DNA of 64,000 nucleotides. Source: Porticoccus sp964276025 (GTDB lineage: Bacteria; Pseudomonadota; Gammaproteobacteria; Pseudomonadales; Porticoccaceae). The notes beneath the pieces were generated by a model. It did not search any database. It saw only the letters and a program-made list of their open reading frames with translations, and was not told where the DNA came from. Below are positions 35,008-44,735 of the stretch, piece after piece (the stretch's first letter is position 1; each line of letters opens with the position of its first letter). The DNA lies in contig CAXYDD010000002.1 of the NCBI GenBank assembly GCA_964276025.1, forward strand, positions 434,001 through 498,000, given 5' to 3'. The position numbers were made by a program, and so were the translations under genes.

Positions 35008-36321
35008 ATGATTAACAGCAAAGAATTTGAAAAACGAAGAAACCAATTAATGTTAAAGATGCCAAATAATAGTATCGCTATTCTTACGGCTGCACCTGAG
35101 AAATCACGCAACAAAGATGTCCTTTATCCATACCGACAAGATAGCGATTTTTTTTACTTAACAGGATTTCAGGAGCCAGATGCAATGGTAATCTTGATTC
35201 CTGGAAAAAATAATAATCAGTATCTTATGTTTTGTAGAGACAGAAACATAAAGAAAGAAATATGGGATGGTCGCCGAGCTGGACTAGATGGAGCTGAGAA
35301 AAAATATGGAGCTGATGAAGCATTCCCTATTGAGTCTATCGAAGAGATTTTACCGAAAGTATTAGATGATCGCGGAAAGATTTATTATTCGATGGAAAAA
35401 AACCCTTTATTTGATGAGCTTCTAGTTCGTCACGTAAAAGCCAAAAGGGGCAACGCCGGCTCTACAAGTATTTCTCCAGACTTATTTTCTAATCTAGACA
35501 ACTTGCTGCATGAGATGCGTCTATTTAAGAGCTCCGCTGAGCAAAAAATTATGCAAAAAGCAGCTACTATTTCTGCTCATGCTCACCAAAGAGCAATGAA
35601 AAGTTGCATACCAGGAATGTATGAATATCAGTTGCAAGCCGAAATTGAATATGAATTCACTATGGCAGGAGCCTCGTTTCCTGCTTATGGATCTATAGTT
35701 GGAGGTGGCGATAATGGATGTACTCTTCATTATGTGGAAAACAACTCAAAACTCCAAGACGGTGATTTAGTCTTAATAGATGCAGGCTGTGAGTTACAAA
35801 ATTATGCTGCAGATATTACGAGAACTTTTCCTATTAATGGGAAGTTTACGCCAGAGCAAAAGATGGTTTATGATATAGTTTTAGAGGCTCAAATTGCAGG
35901 AATAGATGCCTGTTTAGCAGGAAATCAGTGGAATGAGCCACATAATGCAACGGTTAATATTATCACGCAAGGCCTTCTCGATTTAGGCATTATGAAGGGT
36001 AGCTTTAATGAAATGGTGGAAAAAAAAACTTACACTGACTTTTATATGCATCGAGCTGGTCATTGGTTAGGCATGGATGTCCATGATGTGGGAGACTATA
36101 AGATCAACGAACAGTGGCGAACGTTTCAACCCGGCATGGTCACTACTATTGAACCTGGTATTTATATTTCTCCAGATAACAAAAATGTTGATGAGTGCTG
36201 GCGGGGTATCGGAATTAGAATCGAGGATGATGTCCTAGTTACTGATGGTATACCTAATACTTTATCAAGCGACGCACCAAAAACAATAAAAGAGATCGAA
36301 GCATTAATGGCCTCTAGTTAG
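35008..36321 (+). CDS. pepP: Xaa-Pro aminopeptidase PepP
   Basis: Dinuclear-manganese exopeptidase removing N-terminal residues before proline, 437 residues. The N-terminal domain has YPYRQDSDFFYLTGF; the M24 pita-bread domain carries the metal ligands in LIDAGCELQNYAADITRTFP, HRAGHWLGMDVHDVG, TIEPGIYI and GIRIEDD. It sits in the ygfB-pepP-ubiH-ubiI cluster found throughout gammaproteobacteria. Confidence 0.96.
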   Translation: MINSKEFEKRRNQLMLKMPNNSIAILTAAPEKSRNKDVLYPYRQDSDFFYLTGFQEPDAMVILIPGKNNNQYLMFCRDRNIKKEIWDGRRAGLDGAEKKYGADEAFPIESIEEILPKVLDDRGKIYYSMEKNPLFDELLVRHVKAKRGNAGSTSISPDLFSNLDNLLHEMRLFKSSAEQKIMQKAATISAHAHQRAMKSCIPGMYEYQLQAEIEYEFTMAGASFPAYGSIVGGGDNGCTLHYVENNSKLQDGDLVLIDAGCELQNYAADITRTFPINGKFTPEQKMVYDIVLEAQIAGIDACLAGNQWNEPHNATVNIITQGLLDLGIMKGSFNEMVEKKTYTDFYMHRAGHWLGMDVHDVGDYKINEQWRTFQPGMVTTIEPGIYISPDNKNVDECWRGIGIRIEDDVLVTDGIPNTLSSDAPKTIKEIEALMASS

Positions 36322-36335
36322 ATCCGGATAAAAAT

Positions 36336-37637
36336 ATGCCTAAGAAGTTAAAAATTTCACAAAATCTGGACATCTCTATAATTGGAGGGGGCATGGTTGG
36401 AGTCAGCCTAGCCCTGATTTTGTCCTCCTATAAGCTTGGCTGGAAAATCCAAATTATTGACTCATGTTCTCTTTCAGCTAAATCAAATAGTACTCTCGAT
36501 AATCAGTTTGATAGACGAACTACTGCTCTTTCTCAAAGTAGTTGTGAAATTTTCACAGCATTAGGTTTGTGGGGAAAATTAAATGTCAACACAACTCCAA
36601 TAAATGAAGTTCATATTTCCGATAAAGGTTTTTTTGGTAATGCTAAATTGACAGCACAAGATCAAAATTTACCAGCACTAGGTTATATCGTAGAAAATCA
36701 GGCAATGAGCGACACTCTTTTTGACGAAGCGAGCAAAATTGATGATATTGAGATTATTGATAAAGCTCAAATAAATAAGATACAACCGGTGGCTGAAGCT
36801 GTAGAGCTTTGTTACTCAAAAATATCAGAACTAGATGAAATCAGGAACATAAATACAAAGTTATTAATAATTGCTGATGGCGCTAAATCAAATACAAGAA
36901 ATTTACTGGGGGTTGAATCTGTAACAAAAGATTATGGACAAGTTGCAATTGTTTCAAATATTACATTGTCTCAAGATCATAATAATATCGCTTATGAGCG
37001 CTTCACTGATTCTGGGCCTTTGGCCATGTTACCACTTAGAAAAATAGAGGGCTGTAATCGTTCTGCATTAGTATGGACAGTTTTCCCTGCACAAGCAGAA
37101 AAGCTAGCAGCTTTAACAAAAGAAGATTTCCTCAATGAGTTACAATTAACTTTTGGCTTTAGGTTAGGTAAATTTATAGATGCTAGCCCACGCCATAGCT
37201 ACCCTGTTCAATTAATAACCAGCAAAGAACAAGCTCGGAGTAATATAGTTATTGTTGGAAATGCAGCTCATGCTTTGCACCCAGTTGCAGGTCAAGGGTT
37301 TAATTTGGCATTAAGAGATATAGTTGCATTAGCTAACACTTTAGCAAAATCAGTTTCTGAAAAAAAAGCTTTGGGCGAATATAGAGTCCTAGAAGATTAT
37401 GTTAAAAACCAAAAGATAGATCAAGATAGGACAATATTTTTAAGCGATTTTCTACCTACTATCTTCGGTAACACTTCTCCGTTTATTAGGTTGGCGAGAA
37501 ATATTGGTCTTGTGGCATTAGACTCCATTCCATTGTTAAGAAGAAATTTCGCAAAACTGGGTATGGGTCTTCAGACTAAAGGCCCGAAGATGTTTATTGC
37601 TAGGCCTCTTGACTCAACTGCTTCTGATCCGGAGTAA
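36336..37637 (+). CDS. ubiH: 2-octaprenyl-6-methoxyphenol hydroxylase UbiH
   Basis: FAD monooxygenase of ubiquinone synthesis, 433 residues. It has the FAD-binding IIGGGMVGVSLALILS at the N-terminus, the DG motif ADGAKSNTRNLLG and the GNAAHALHPVAGQGFNLALRD motif. Its place right after pepP is that of ubiH; UbiH adds the C4 hydroxyl in E. coli. It follows pepP by 14 bases and precedes the second hydroxylase by four. Confidence 0.92.
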   Translation: MPKKLKISQNLDISIIGGGMVGVSLALILSSYKLGWKIQIIDSCSLSAKSNSTLDNQFDRRTTALSQSSCEIFTALGLWGKLNVNTTPINEVHISDKGFFGNAKLTAQDQNLPALGYIVENQAMSDTLFDEASKIDDIEIIDKAQINKIQPVAEAVELCYSKISELDEIRNINTKLLIIADGAKSNTRNLLGVESVTKDYGQVAIVSNITLSQDHNNIAYERFTDSGPLAMLPLRKIEGCNRSALVWTVFPAQAEKLAALTKEDFLNELQLTFGFRLGKFIDASPRHSYPVQLITSKEQARSNIVIVGNAAHALHPVAGQGFNLALRDIVALANTLAKSVSEKKALGEYRVLEDYVKNQKIDQDRTIFLSDFLPTIFGNTSPFIRLARNIGLVALDSIPLLRRNFAKLGMGLQTKGPKMFIARPLDSTASDPE

Positions 37638-37641
37638 TATA

Positions 37642-38868
37642 ATGGAAAAAAAAGAATATGATGTTGTCGTTGTTGGAGCTGGTCTTGTAGGCCTGTCCTT
37701 CGTAAGCATGTTGGCTTCTCGTTTAGATTTAAATTCTAATCGCGATGAAGACTTTAAAATAGCTATCCTTGAAAAACAACCTTTTAAAACCCCCGATTTT
37801 ACCAATATGTTTGACTCAAGGGTGGTTGCATTAACAGAGTCTTCTCGTATTCTTCTAGAAAATATTGGCGTATGGGATAATATTGCCAGTGAGAGAGTTT
37901 GCCCTTTTGAGCGAATGGAGATATGGGAGTCTGACGGAACTGGTCATATCGAATTCGATTGTAATGATATACGCCAAAATAGCTTAGGATATATTGTAGA
38001 AAATTCTTTGGTTACAGAGTGCATCCTTAATCAGATCAAAGAATTAAAGAATGTCGAGTTAATTTGTCCTGCAACAGTCACTGATCTAAATAGAGACAGT
38101 CAATCTAGCACTATTACTTTAAATGATGGAACCACCATTGTTACCAAATTATTAGTTGCTGCAGATGGAGGGGATTCTAAAGTTAGAGATTTATGCGGAT
38201 TTCAATTGCAAGAATGGAGTTATGGTCACCATGCAATAGTCGCTCGTATTAATACGGAAGCTCCTCACAACTTTACTGCAAGACAAAGATTTTTACCAGA
38301 TGGCCCCTTAGCCTTATTGCCCATTCAATTTAAAGAAGGAGATTCTAAACAATGTTCAATTGTTTGGTCACAAAAAGATAAAGCTGCTGAAAAATTAATG
38401 CAACTTGATGATATTAGTTTTTGTAAGGCGCTTGAATACGCAAGTGGTCATTGCTTAGGAAAAATTATTGCAGTTGAGAAGCGCACAAAGTTTATGCTTA
38501 AGCAGCGTCATGCTAAAGATTATGTAATGCAAGGAGTGGCGTTAATAGGAGATTCTGCGCATACAATGCACCCATTAGCTGGTCAGGGAGTAAATTTAGG
38601 CTTACAAGATTCGTTGGCTTTAGTTCAAGAAATAGCACATTCAATATCTCGTGGATTGTCCCCTGGAAATGAACTTGGACTTCGCCGTTATCAAAGGAAA
38701 AGAAAGCCACATAATTTAGCTATGATTTCCATTATAAATGGATTAAAAATGTTATTTGAAGACAAACAGCTCCCCATACGCCTGATACGTAATGATGGAA
38801 TGAATCTCCTCAATAAAATTGGCTTCATAAAAAATAAGATAGTGCGAGAGGCTATGGGGATTTTATAG
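37642..38868 (+). CDS. ubiI: Ubiquinone-biosynthesis FAD hydroxylase UbiI (VisC)
   Basis: Second FAD monooxygenase of the same family, 408 residues. I start at the ATG at 37642, which has CGGAG eight bases upstream; the open frame extends to 37597 inside ubiH. Motifs: VVVGAGLVGLSFVSML, AADGGDSKVRDLCG and GDSAHTMHPLAGQGVNLGLQD. By position it is UbiI, the C5 hydroxylase, but UbiM/UbiF cannot be excluded from motifs alone. Tight spacing to ubiH suggests a shared mRNA and a joint Ubi complex. Confidence 0.88.
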   Translation: MEKKEYDVVVVGAGLVGLSFVSMLASRLDLNSNRDEDFKIAILEKQPFKTPDFTNMFDSRVVALTESSRILLENIGVWDNIASERVCPFERMEIWESDGTGHIEFDCNDIRQNSLGYIVENSLVTECILNQIKELKNVELICPATVTDLNRDSQSSTITLNDGTTIVTKLLVAADGGDSKVRDLCGFQLQEWSYGHHAIVARINTEAPHNFTARQRFLPDGPLALLPIQFKEGDSKQCSIVWSQKDKAAEKLMQLDDISFCKALEYASGHCLGKIIAVEKRTKFMLKQRHAKDYVMQGVALIGDSAHTMHPLAGQGVNLGLQDSLALVQEIAHSISRGLSPGNELGLRRYQRKRKPHNLAMISIINGLKMLFEDKQLPIRLIRNDGMNLLNKIGFIKNKIVREAMGIL

Positions 38869-39002
38869 AAAATAGCTTAGCTTAAATAAATCCTTAGATA
38901 TAGAGCTTGTGCTTCAGTTTGAACAAAATCAAGGTTAGAATATTTGATACTGAATTGTGTTAAATTAAGCATATAAAATAAAAATGAAGTAAGGAAACTT
39001 TC

Positions 39003-39392
39003 ATGAATATAGATCCATCTAGTTTGAAGTATGCTGCCAGTCATGAGTGGGCTCGAGATGAGGGAGATGGCACTGTAATTATCGGCATCAGTGATCATGC
39101 ACAAGAAAGTCTTGGTGATGTCGTATATGTCGAGTTACCACAACTTGGAACAATCCTCTCTGCAGGAGACGAGGCTGGTGTCGTAGAGTCAGTGAAGGCT
39201 GCATCTGATATTTATACGCCTGTTTCTGGAGAAATAGTTGGAACTAATGAGCAACTTGAAGAGCAACCTGAGGTTATTAATGGATCTCCATATGAAGACG
39301 GCTGGCTATTCATAGTGAAGATGTCTGATCCAGATGAATTAGATAGTTTAATGAATGCTGACGAGTATACAGCCTCATCAGCGGAAGACTAA
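39003..39392 (+). CDS. gcvH: Glycine cleavage system H protein
   Basis: Lipoyl carrier of the glycine cleavage complex, 129 residues. The lipoylated lysine is Lys65 in VESVKAASDIY. Preceded by AAGGAAAC. No gcvT or gcvP is next to it, although H proteins can also serve as lipoate relay. A small TIGR02647 gene follows at 29 bases. Confidence 0.96.
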   Translation: MNIDPSSLKYAASHEWARDEGDGTVIIGISDHAQESLGDVVYVELPQLGTILSAGDEAGVVESVKAASDIYTPVSGEIVGTNEQLEEQPEVINGSPYEDGWLFIVKMSDPDELDSLMNADEYTASSAED

Positions 39393-39421
39393 TTTAGAGC
39401 ACATACAGGCTTTATAATAAA

Positions 39422-39655
39422 ATGGATTTTAATAAAATAATAGAAGAAATAAAACTGCTAAATCAATTCAATTTGAATTCAAAATCCTATGGTATAAAGA
39501 TTCACCAGAGTGATGCTTCACCAAAAACAGTGAGTGCAGCAGCTAGACTATTTGAAAAAGGCCTTATCGATCATATTGATGGAGGCTACTTGACAGACTT
39601 GGGGGTCGAAACTGCTGAGCATGCTCAAATTCTTCTTCAAATTCTTGAGGATTAG
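39422..39655 (+). CDS. TIGR02647 family protein, function unknown
   Basis: A 77-residue protein that matches the TIGR02647 family of Pseudomonas-like bacteria in length and pattern: LLNQFNLNSKSYGIKIHQ, then AARLFEKGLIDHIDGGYLTD and a C-terminal AEHAQ helix. The YLTDLG end looks like a winged-helix wing, but I infer no function. It converges on hemB. Confidence 0.82.
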   Translation: MDFNKIIEEIKLLNQFNLNSKSYGIKIHQSDASPKTVSAAARLFEKGLIDHIDGGYLTDLGVETAEHAQILLQILED

Positions 39656-39707
39656 CATATAGAAATTATTTTTAGCGCTCAACATCCATCTGAGAAGACC
39701 CTATGAG

Positions 39708-40721
39708 TCATCTATTGATTATTTCGGCAGCCTCTTTGGCAAAGTAAGAAAAAATACCATCAGCTCCAGCTCTTTTGAAGCACAAAAGAGACTCAATTAT
39801 AACTTTTTCGCGATCAAGCCATCCATTTTCAAATGCAGCAACATGCATTGCATACTCGCCGCTCACTTGGTATGCAAATGTTGGCACTTGAAGCTCTTCC
39901 TTGACTCTTCTTAATACATCTAGATAAGGCATGCCTGGTTTGACCATAATCATATCAGCGCCTTCCTGTAAATCGAGTACACATTCATGAAGTGCTTCAT
40001 TTGTATTAGATGGATCAATTTGATAAGTAGTTTTTTCTTTGTTTTGGATATTTTCTGCTGAACCCACTGCTTCTCTAAAAGGACCATAATAATTAGAAGC
40101 ATACTTAGCAGAATAAGCCATAATTCGTGTATCAACATAACCATTTTTTTCTAGATTATTTCTAATGAAACCGATCCTGCCGTCCATCATATCGGATGGA
40201 GCTATAATATCAGCACCAGCCTTTGCATGTGATATAGATTGTTTTGCTAAGGTTTCAATGGTTATATCATTTAAAATATAACCAGTTTTATCATCAATTA
40301 TCCCATCTTGGCCATGACTAGTGTAAGGGTCAAGTGCAATATCCGAGACAATACCTAACTCTGGAATTGCTGATTTAATTTTTTTTATTGCTACTTGCAT
40401 CAAGCCATCTGGATTGAACGCCTCTTCACCTGAAAGCGTCCTACATTTTTGATTAGGGACAGGAAAAAGTGCAATTGCTGGTATTCCAAGACTTGCTAAT
40501 TTTTTAGCCTCTTTTATGGCGAGATCTACAGAAAGCCTTTCAATTCCTGGCATAGACATGATACTTTCGCGACAATTTGATCCTTCTATTAAAAATATAG
40601 GATGAATTAAATCACTTGGAGTAATTGTCGACTCTTTTACTAAACGGCGAGAAAAATCGTCATTACGATTTCGGCGCATACGAGTGTTTGGAAAGACCCC
40701 CCGGGATTTTATAAAACTCAT
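39708..40721 (-). CDS. hemB: Delta-aminolevulinic acid dehydratase (porphobilinogen synthase)
   Basis: Condenses two 5-aminolevulinate molecules to porphobilinogen in haem synthesis, 337 residues. The Schiff-base lysines are in AYSAKYASNYYGPF and MVKPGMPYLDV. The metal-site segment reads ALDPYTSHGQDG rather than the cysteine-rich zinc site of E. coli, so this is the cysteine-free, magnesium-dependent type known from Pseudomonas aeruginosa. It lies with hemL and hemJ on the same strand. Confidence 0.96.
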   Translation of the reverse strand: MSFIKSRGVFPNTRMRRNRNDDFSRRLVKESTITPSDLIHPIFLIEGSNCRESIMSMPGIERLSVDLAIKEAKKLASLGIPAIALFPVPNQKCRTLSGEEAFNPDGLMQVAIKKIKSAIPELGIVSDIALDPYTSHGQDGIIDDKTGYILNDITIETLAKQSISHAKAGADIIAPSDMMDGRIGFIRNNLEKNGYVDTRIMAYSAKYASNYYGPFREAVGSAENIQNKEKTTYQIDPSNTNEALHECVLDLQEGADMIMVKPGMPYLDVLRRVKEELQVPTFAYQVSGEYAMHVAAFENGWLDREKVIIESLLCFKRAGADGIFSYFAKEAAEIINR

Positions 40722-40798
40722 AATTTCTTTAGACCTTAATTTATCATATAAATTTTAAATCATTATCTTGACACAAAGAAGTTATAAAAATTGTATGA

Positions 40799-42079
40799 CT
40801 AAAGAGTTTTGAATACTTTTGATGCAGCTTCTAGAGTAAATTCTATATCTTCGTTAGTATGAGCGGCTGACATAAAGCAACCCTCGTATGCTGCAGGTGC
40901 AAAGTATACCCCAGCAGCTAGCATACCACGAAAGAAGCGTCCAAAACGTTCACTATCACACGCCATAACTTGCCTATAGTTGGTAACGGTAGTCTCTTGA
41001 GTGAAAAAGAAACCAAACATACTCCCTATATGATTTGTTGTCATAGGTATATTAGCTTTATTAGCCTCTTCTTGCAGGCCTTTAATAAATTTCTCAGTTT
41101 GAGCAAACAATAAATCGTGAAATCCAGGTGCAGTAATAAGTTCTAGAGTTTTCAGCCCAGCTGTCATAGCTACCGGATTCCCAGAAAGAGTTCCAGCCTG
41201 ATATACTGGCCCGATAGGTGATATATTGCTCATAATGTGGCGTTTCCCTCCAAAAGCCCCTACTGGCATACCTCCACCAATAACTTTCCCAAGAGTGATT
41301 AGATCAGCATCAATATTAAAACGACCAACAGCACATCGAACATCAACTCTAAAACCAGTCATAACTTCATCAAAAATTAGAAGTGCGCCATGTCGAGTAC
41401 AGTGCTCTCTAACAGTTTCCAAAAAACCACTTACTGGGGGGATACAGCTCATATTTCCAGCTACCGGTTCTATGATTACACATGCTATTTCATCCCCAAT
41501 TTCATCGAAGGTTTTTTTGACTTCTTCGATGTCGTTATAAGTTAGAGTTATAGTTAAATCTGCCAATTTTGAGGGAACACCAGGTGAACTTGGGACACCC
41601 ATAGTAAGTGCACCTGAACCAGCCTTGACTAAGAGAGAATCAGAATGGCCATGGTAGCACCCCTCAAACTTGATAATTTTATCTCTGTTTGTATAGCCTC
41701 TAGCTAAACGGATAGCGCTCATAGTTGCCTCTGTTCCAGAATTGACCATACGGATCATCTCCATTCCGGGCACCAGAGAACAAATTTTATCAGCAAGCTT
41801 GGTCTCGAGCTCTGTTGGAGCTCCAAAAGTGAGCCCCCTATCAATCTGTTTTTTTATAGAAGCTATTACATCAGCATGACCGTGGCCTAATATCATCGGA
41901 CCCCAAGACTGAATATAGTCTACATAGCGTTTTTTATCGGCGTCAAAAAGATAAGCTCCTCGCGCTTCCTCAAAAAATACAGGAGATCCTCCGACAGCTT
42001 TGAATGCACGCACAGGCGAATTTACACCACCTGGTATATGTACTTGTGCGGCCGTAAATAATTTTTTAGATTTTTCCAT
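40799..42079 (-). CDS. hemL: Glutamate-1-semialdehyde 2,1-aminomutase
   Basis: PLP enzyme producing 5-aminolevulinate in the C5 pathway, 426 residues. Signatures: VHIPGGVNSPVRAFKAVGG at the N-terminus, MVNSGTEATMSAIRLARG, and the PLP lysine in ITLGKVIGGGMPVGAFGG. It shows that haem is made from glutamyl-tRNA. The gene is 77 bases upstream of hemB on the minus strand; both may share a transcript. Confidence 0.97.
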   Translation of the reverse strand: MEKSKKLFTAAQVHIPGGVNSPVRAFKAVGGSPVFFEEARGAYLFDADKKRYVDYIQSWGPMILGHGHADVIASIKKQIDRGLTFGAPTELETKLADKICSLVPGMEMIRMVNSGTEATMSAIRLARGYTNRDKIIKFEGCYHGHSDSLLVKAGSGALTMGVPSSPGVPSKLADLTITLTYNDIEEVKKTFDEIGDEIACVIIEPVAGNMSCIPPVSGFLETVREHCTRHGALLIFDEVMTGFRVDVRCAVGRFNIDADLITLGKVIGGGMPVGAFGGKRHIMSNISPIGPVYQAGTLSGNPVAMTAGLKTLELITAPGFHDLLFAQTEKFIKGLQEEANKANIPMTTNHIGSMFGFFFTQETTVTNYRQVMACDSERFGRFFRGMLAAGVYFAPAAYEGCFMSAAHTNEDIEFTLEAASKVFKTL

Positions 42080-42200
42080 ATCAGCTTGTTTGTTTTTTTA
42101 AAGTTAAATACTAATTATCTTTAATTACGGCTCCTTTAGCCAATTAAAAAACTAAAAGATATTGCAACTAAATTTTTTCTATAAATATATCATTAATTTT

Positions 42201-42635
42201 TTAATTGAAGGGCTTTACAACAACTAAAATGACAATTCCTACTAGCATAACTACTGGTATTTCATTAAACCACCTATAAAAAATATGACTATGAGCATTT
42301 TCATTATTTTGAAACTGCCGCATTAAGTTCAGACATGCAAAGTGATATATGATCAGTGAAATAACCAGCAATAATTTTATTTGAAACCAAATGGCTGATG
42401 CATAGTAATCTGGATTTATATAAAAAAGAGCTACCCCCATAAAAATAGTAGTTATCATAGATGGATTAGCAATGCCTCTGTATAGTTTACGCTCCATAAT
42501 CTTGAATCGTTCTATACTTATTTGGTCGCTAGACATAGAGTGATAAACAAACAATCTTGGCAGGTAAAATAGCGCAGCGAACCAGCAGACCATAGCAATG
42601 ATGTGTATTGCTGTTATCCAATTGCGATTATCCAT
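42201..42635 (-). CDS. hemJ: Protoporphyrinogen IX oxidase HemJ
   Basis: Membrane protoporphyrinogen oxidase replacing HemG/HemY, 144 residues with four membrane segments. The pattern WITAIHIIAMVCWFAALFY followed by LPRLFVYH, and MERKLYRGIANPSM, is that of HemJ. I start at the ATG at 42635 (the usual length) rather than at an in-frame TTG at 42653. Its presence near hemL and hemB gives a small haem-synthesis cluster and implies oxidase-type protoporphyrinogen oxidation linked to the respiratory chain. Confidence 0.92.
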   Translation of the reverse strand: MDNRNWITAIHIIAMVCWFAALFYLPRLFVYHSMSSDQISIERFKIMERKLYRGIANPSMITTIFMGVALFYINPDYYASAIWFQIKLLLVISLIIYHFACLNLMRQFQNNENAHSHIFYRWFNEIPVVMLVGIVILVVVKPFN

Positions 42636-42738
42636 GAGCAATTCATTTATCAAAATCTACTATTCGCCTGTATTCGATGAGACTACGTTTAATCTTGGTT
42701 TGTTTAGGTTATTATAAACAGCTATGAAGGTGAATGAC

Positions 42739-43785
42739 ATGAACTATAATAAAGTGATCAAAATAGGTGTTGTTGGCGCAACAGGATATACAGGTATAGA
42801 GTTACTTCGACTTTTGGCAATTCATCCTAATGCCCAAGTAATAGTAATTACGTCTCGAGAGCACGCTGGTGTTCGTGTGGATATCCTATTCCCTGCCTTA
42901 AGAGGCTTCTATGATCAGCACTTTGTGGAACCAAATTCTGATGATTTGTATAAATGTGACGTAGTTTTCTTTGCTACACCCCCGGGTGTTGCTCAAGAAG
43001 CTATACCTAATATTTTAAATAAAGGAATTAAGGTTATTGATCTTTCTGCTGATTTTAGGATTAGAGATGCCGCTTTATGGGAGAAATGGTATGGTAAAAC
43101 TCATATTTGCCCCGAGCTTCTAAAGCAATCTGTATACGGTTTACCAGAAATTAATAGACAGCATATAAAAAATGCATCACTGATTGCATGTCCAGGTTGT
43201 TACCCCACAAGTGTTTTACTTGGTTTTAAACCCCTACTAGAGAATGGTTTAGTTGACCCCGAGAATTTGATTGCTAACGTTGCTTCTGGAATAAGTGGCG
43301 CAGGTCGTGAAGCTAACATAGATAATCTTTTAGCAGAGGCTAGTGATAACTTTAAAGCTTATTCGGCTGAGGGACACAAACATCTTCCTGAAATTGAACA
43401 AGGTTTGAAGGATATTGCAGGCAAATCGGTTCGATTAACTTTTGTGCCACACCTGCTTCCTATCATAAGGGGTATCCATTCGACACTTTACGCAACGCTC
43501 AAAGTTAAGGGAGCTGATTTACAAGAAATTTATGAAGAGTGCTACGAAAATGAACCTTTCATTGATATTTTACCTCCCGGAAGTCACCCTCAGACACGCT
43601 CAGTTAAGGGTACTAACACCTGCAGAATTAGCGTTTTTTGCCCCAGTAACGGAGATAAAGTAGTAGTTTTAGTTGTTGAAGATAACCTTGTTAAAGGAGC
43701 CTCTGGCCAGGCAATACAGAACATGAATATATTATTTGGATTACCCGAAAACACCGCTCTAGATAATCCTGCATTGTTCCCATAA
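42739..43785 (+). CDS. argC: N-acetyl-gamma-glutamyl-phosphate reductase
   Basis: NADPH-dependent third step of arginine synthesis, 348 residues from the ATG at 42739, which has AAGGTG seven bases upstream; an ATG at 42724 lacks a ribosome-binding site. Motifs: KIGVVGATGYTGIELLRLL and the catalytic cysteine in ACPGCYPTSVLL; a His in SAEGHKHLPEIEQ. It is the first gene of argC-bactofilin-erpA, as in Pseudomonas. Confidence 0.96.
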   Translation: MNYNKVIKIGVVGATGYTGIELLRLLAIHPNAQVIVITSREHAGVRVDILFPALRGFYDQHFVEPNSDDLYKCDVVFFATPPGVAQEAIPNILNKGIKVIDLSADFRIRDAALWEKWYGKTHICPELLKQSVYGLPEINRQHIKNASLIACPGCYPTSVLLGFKPLLENGLVDPENLIANVASGISGAGREANIDNLLAEASDNFKAYSAEGHKHLPEIEQGLKDIAGKSVRLTFVPHLLPIIRGIHSTLYATLKVKGADLQEIYEECYENEPFIDILPPGSHPQTRSVKGTNTCRISVFCPSNGDKVVVLVVEDNLVKGASGQAIQNMNILFGLPENTALDNPALFP

Positions 43786-43879
43786 CAATTTAATTTTAGT
43801 GAAATAAAATACAATAGGAAAAAGTTACAAAAAACTTATAAACTTATAAACTTAAAAATTATGAAAAGGAATTGAGCAT

Positions 43880-44284
43880 ATGGCTAAACATAATAATATT
43901 GATTTTTCATTAGGGGACACTACTCTTATTTCAAAAGATACTCATATAACTGGTGATTTGCAGTTTTCTGGGAATTTAGAAATAGAAGGAAAGATAACCG
44001 GTAATGTAGTCTCCAGTGATGACGGAGGTAAGGTAAGAATTCTTCCTACTGGGCATGTCACTGGTGATATACATGCACCTATTGCTGTTATTAATGGCCG
44101 AATTGAGGGAAATATTTATTCTTCAGAAGAAATTCACCTAGCATCTGATTCTTTTGTTGAGGGAAATCTTTATTATGTCCTCATTGAGATAGAAAAAGGT
44201 GCACAAATGAACGGAACTTTTGTTTATCAGCCTAATCAAGATGATCTAAGAGTACTAGAAAGTCCAGTAGAAACAAGCGATTAG
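43880..44284 (+). CDS. Bactofilin
   Basis: A 134-residue polymerising cytoskeletal protein with the DUF583 beta-helix: repeated hexapeptide-like turns from DTHITGDLQFSGNLEIEGKI (about residues 20-40) through IEGNIYSSEEIHLASDSFVEGNL. The N-terminal tail is short. Bactofilins act as membrane-linked scaffolds, often with M23 peptidases in cell shape; an M23 peptidase is encoded about 1.6 kb away, but on the other strand. AAAAGGAATTG precedes the ATG. Confidence 0.93.
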   Translation: MAKHNNIDFSLGDTTLISKDTHITGDLQFSGNLEIEGKITGNVVSSDDGGKVRILPTGHVTGDIHAPIAVINGRIEGNIYSSEEIHLASDSFVEGNLYYVLIEIEKGAQMNGTFVYQPNQDDLRVLESPVETSD

Positions 44285-44363
44285 ATATATAATATATGGT
44301 ATAGTACAACTAAAAGTTGGTTATTTTGTAAAGTAAAATCCACATAAATCTATAGGAATAAGG

Positions 44364-44717
44364 ATGTCTGGCATCGAAATTTTTAAACCCATGCCTCTTT
44401 ATGTTTCAGAGAGTGCAGTAGCAAAGGTAAAAAGCTTAGTTGAAGAAGAGGGAAACCCTGATTTAAAACTAAGAGTTTTTGTTACCGGTGGAGGTTGTTC
44501 TGGATTCCAATACGGTTTTAGTTTTGATGAATTAGTAGCGGAAGATGATACTATTGTTGAGGAGAAAGGCGTTTTTGTGCTTGCAGATTCATTGAGTATT
44601 CAGTACTTGCAAGGCTCAACGGTAGATTATGAGGAGGGCCTTCAGGGATCAAAGTTTTCTATATCAAACCCTAATGCTACTGCTACATGTGGTTGCGGCT
44701 CTTCTTTCTCAGTTTAG
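44364..44717 (+). CDS. erpA: Iron-sulfur cluster insertion protein ErpA
   Basis: A-type Fe-S carrier of 117 residues. The three cluster cysteines are in place: Cys45 in GGGCSGFQYGF and Cys109/Cys111 in ATCGCGSSFSV. ErpA delivers clusters to apoproteins such as IspG. It follows the bactofilin gene by 79 bases behind AATAAGGATG and converges on anmK. Confidence 0.95.
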   Translation: MSGIEIFKPMPLYVSESAVAKVKSLVEEEGNPDLKLRVFVTGGGCSGFQYGFSFDELVAEDDTIVEEKGVFVLADSLSIQYLQGSTVDYEEGLQGSKFSISNPNATATCGCGSSFSV

Positions 44718-44735
44718 GAGAGCTACAAGGACTCC

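Noticed and set aside
44285..44363. Possible IscR site upstream of erpA
   Set aside because: The inverted repeat CAACT-AAA-AGTTG has only three bases between half-sites, where the IscR type-1 motif has five; the outer bases also do not fit.
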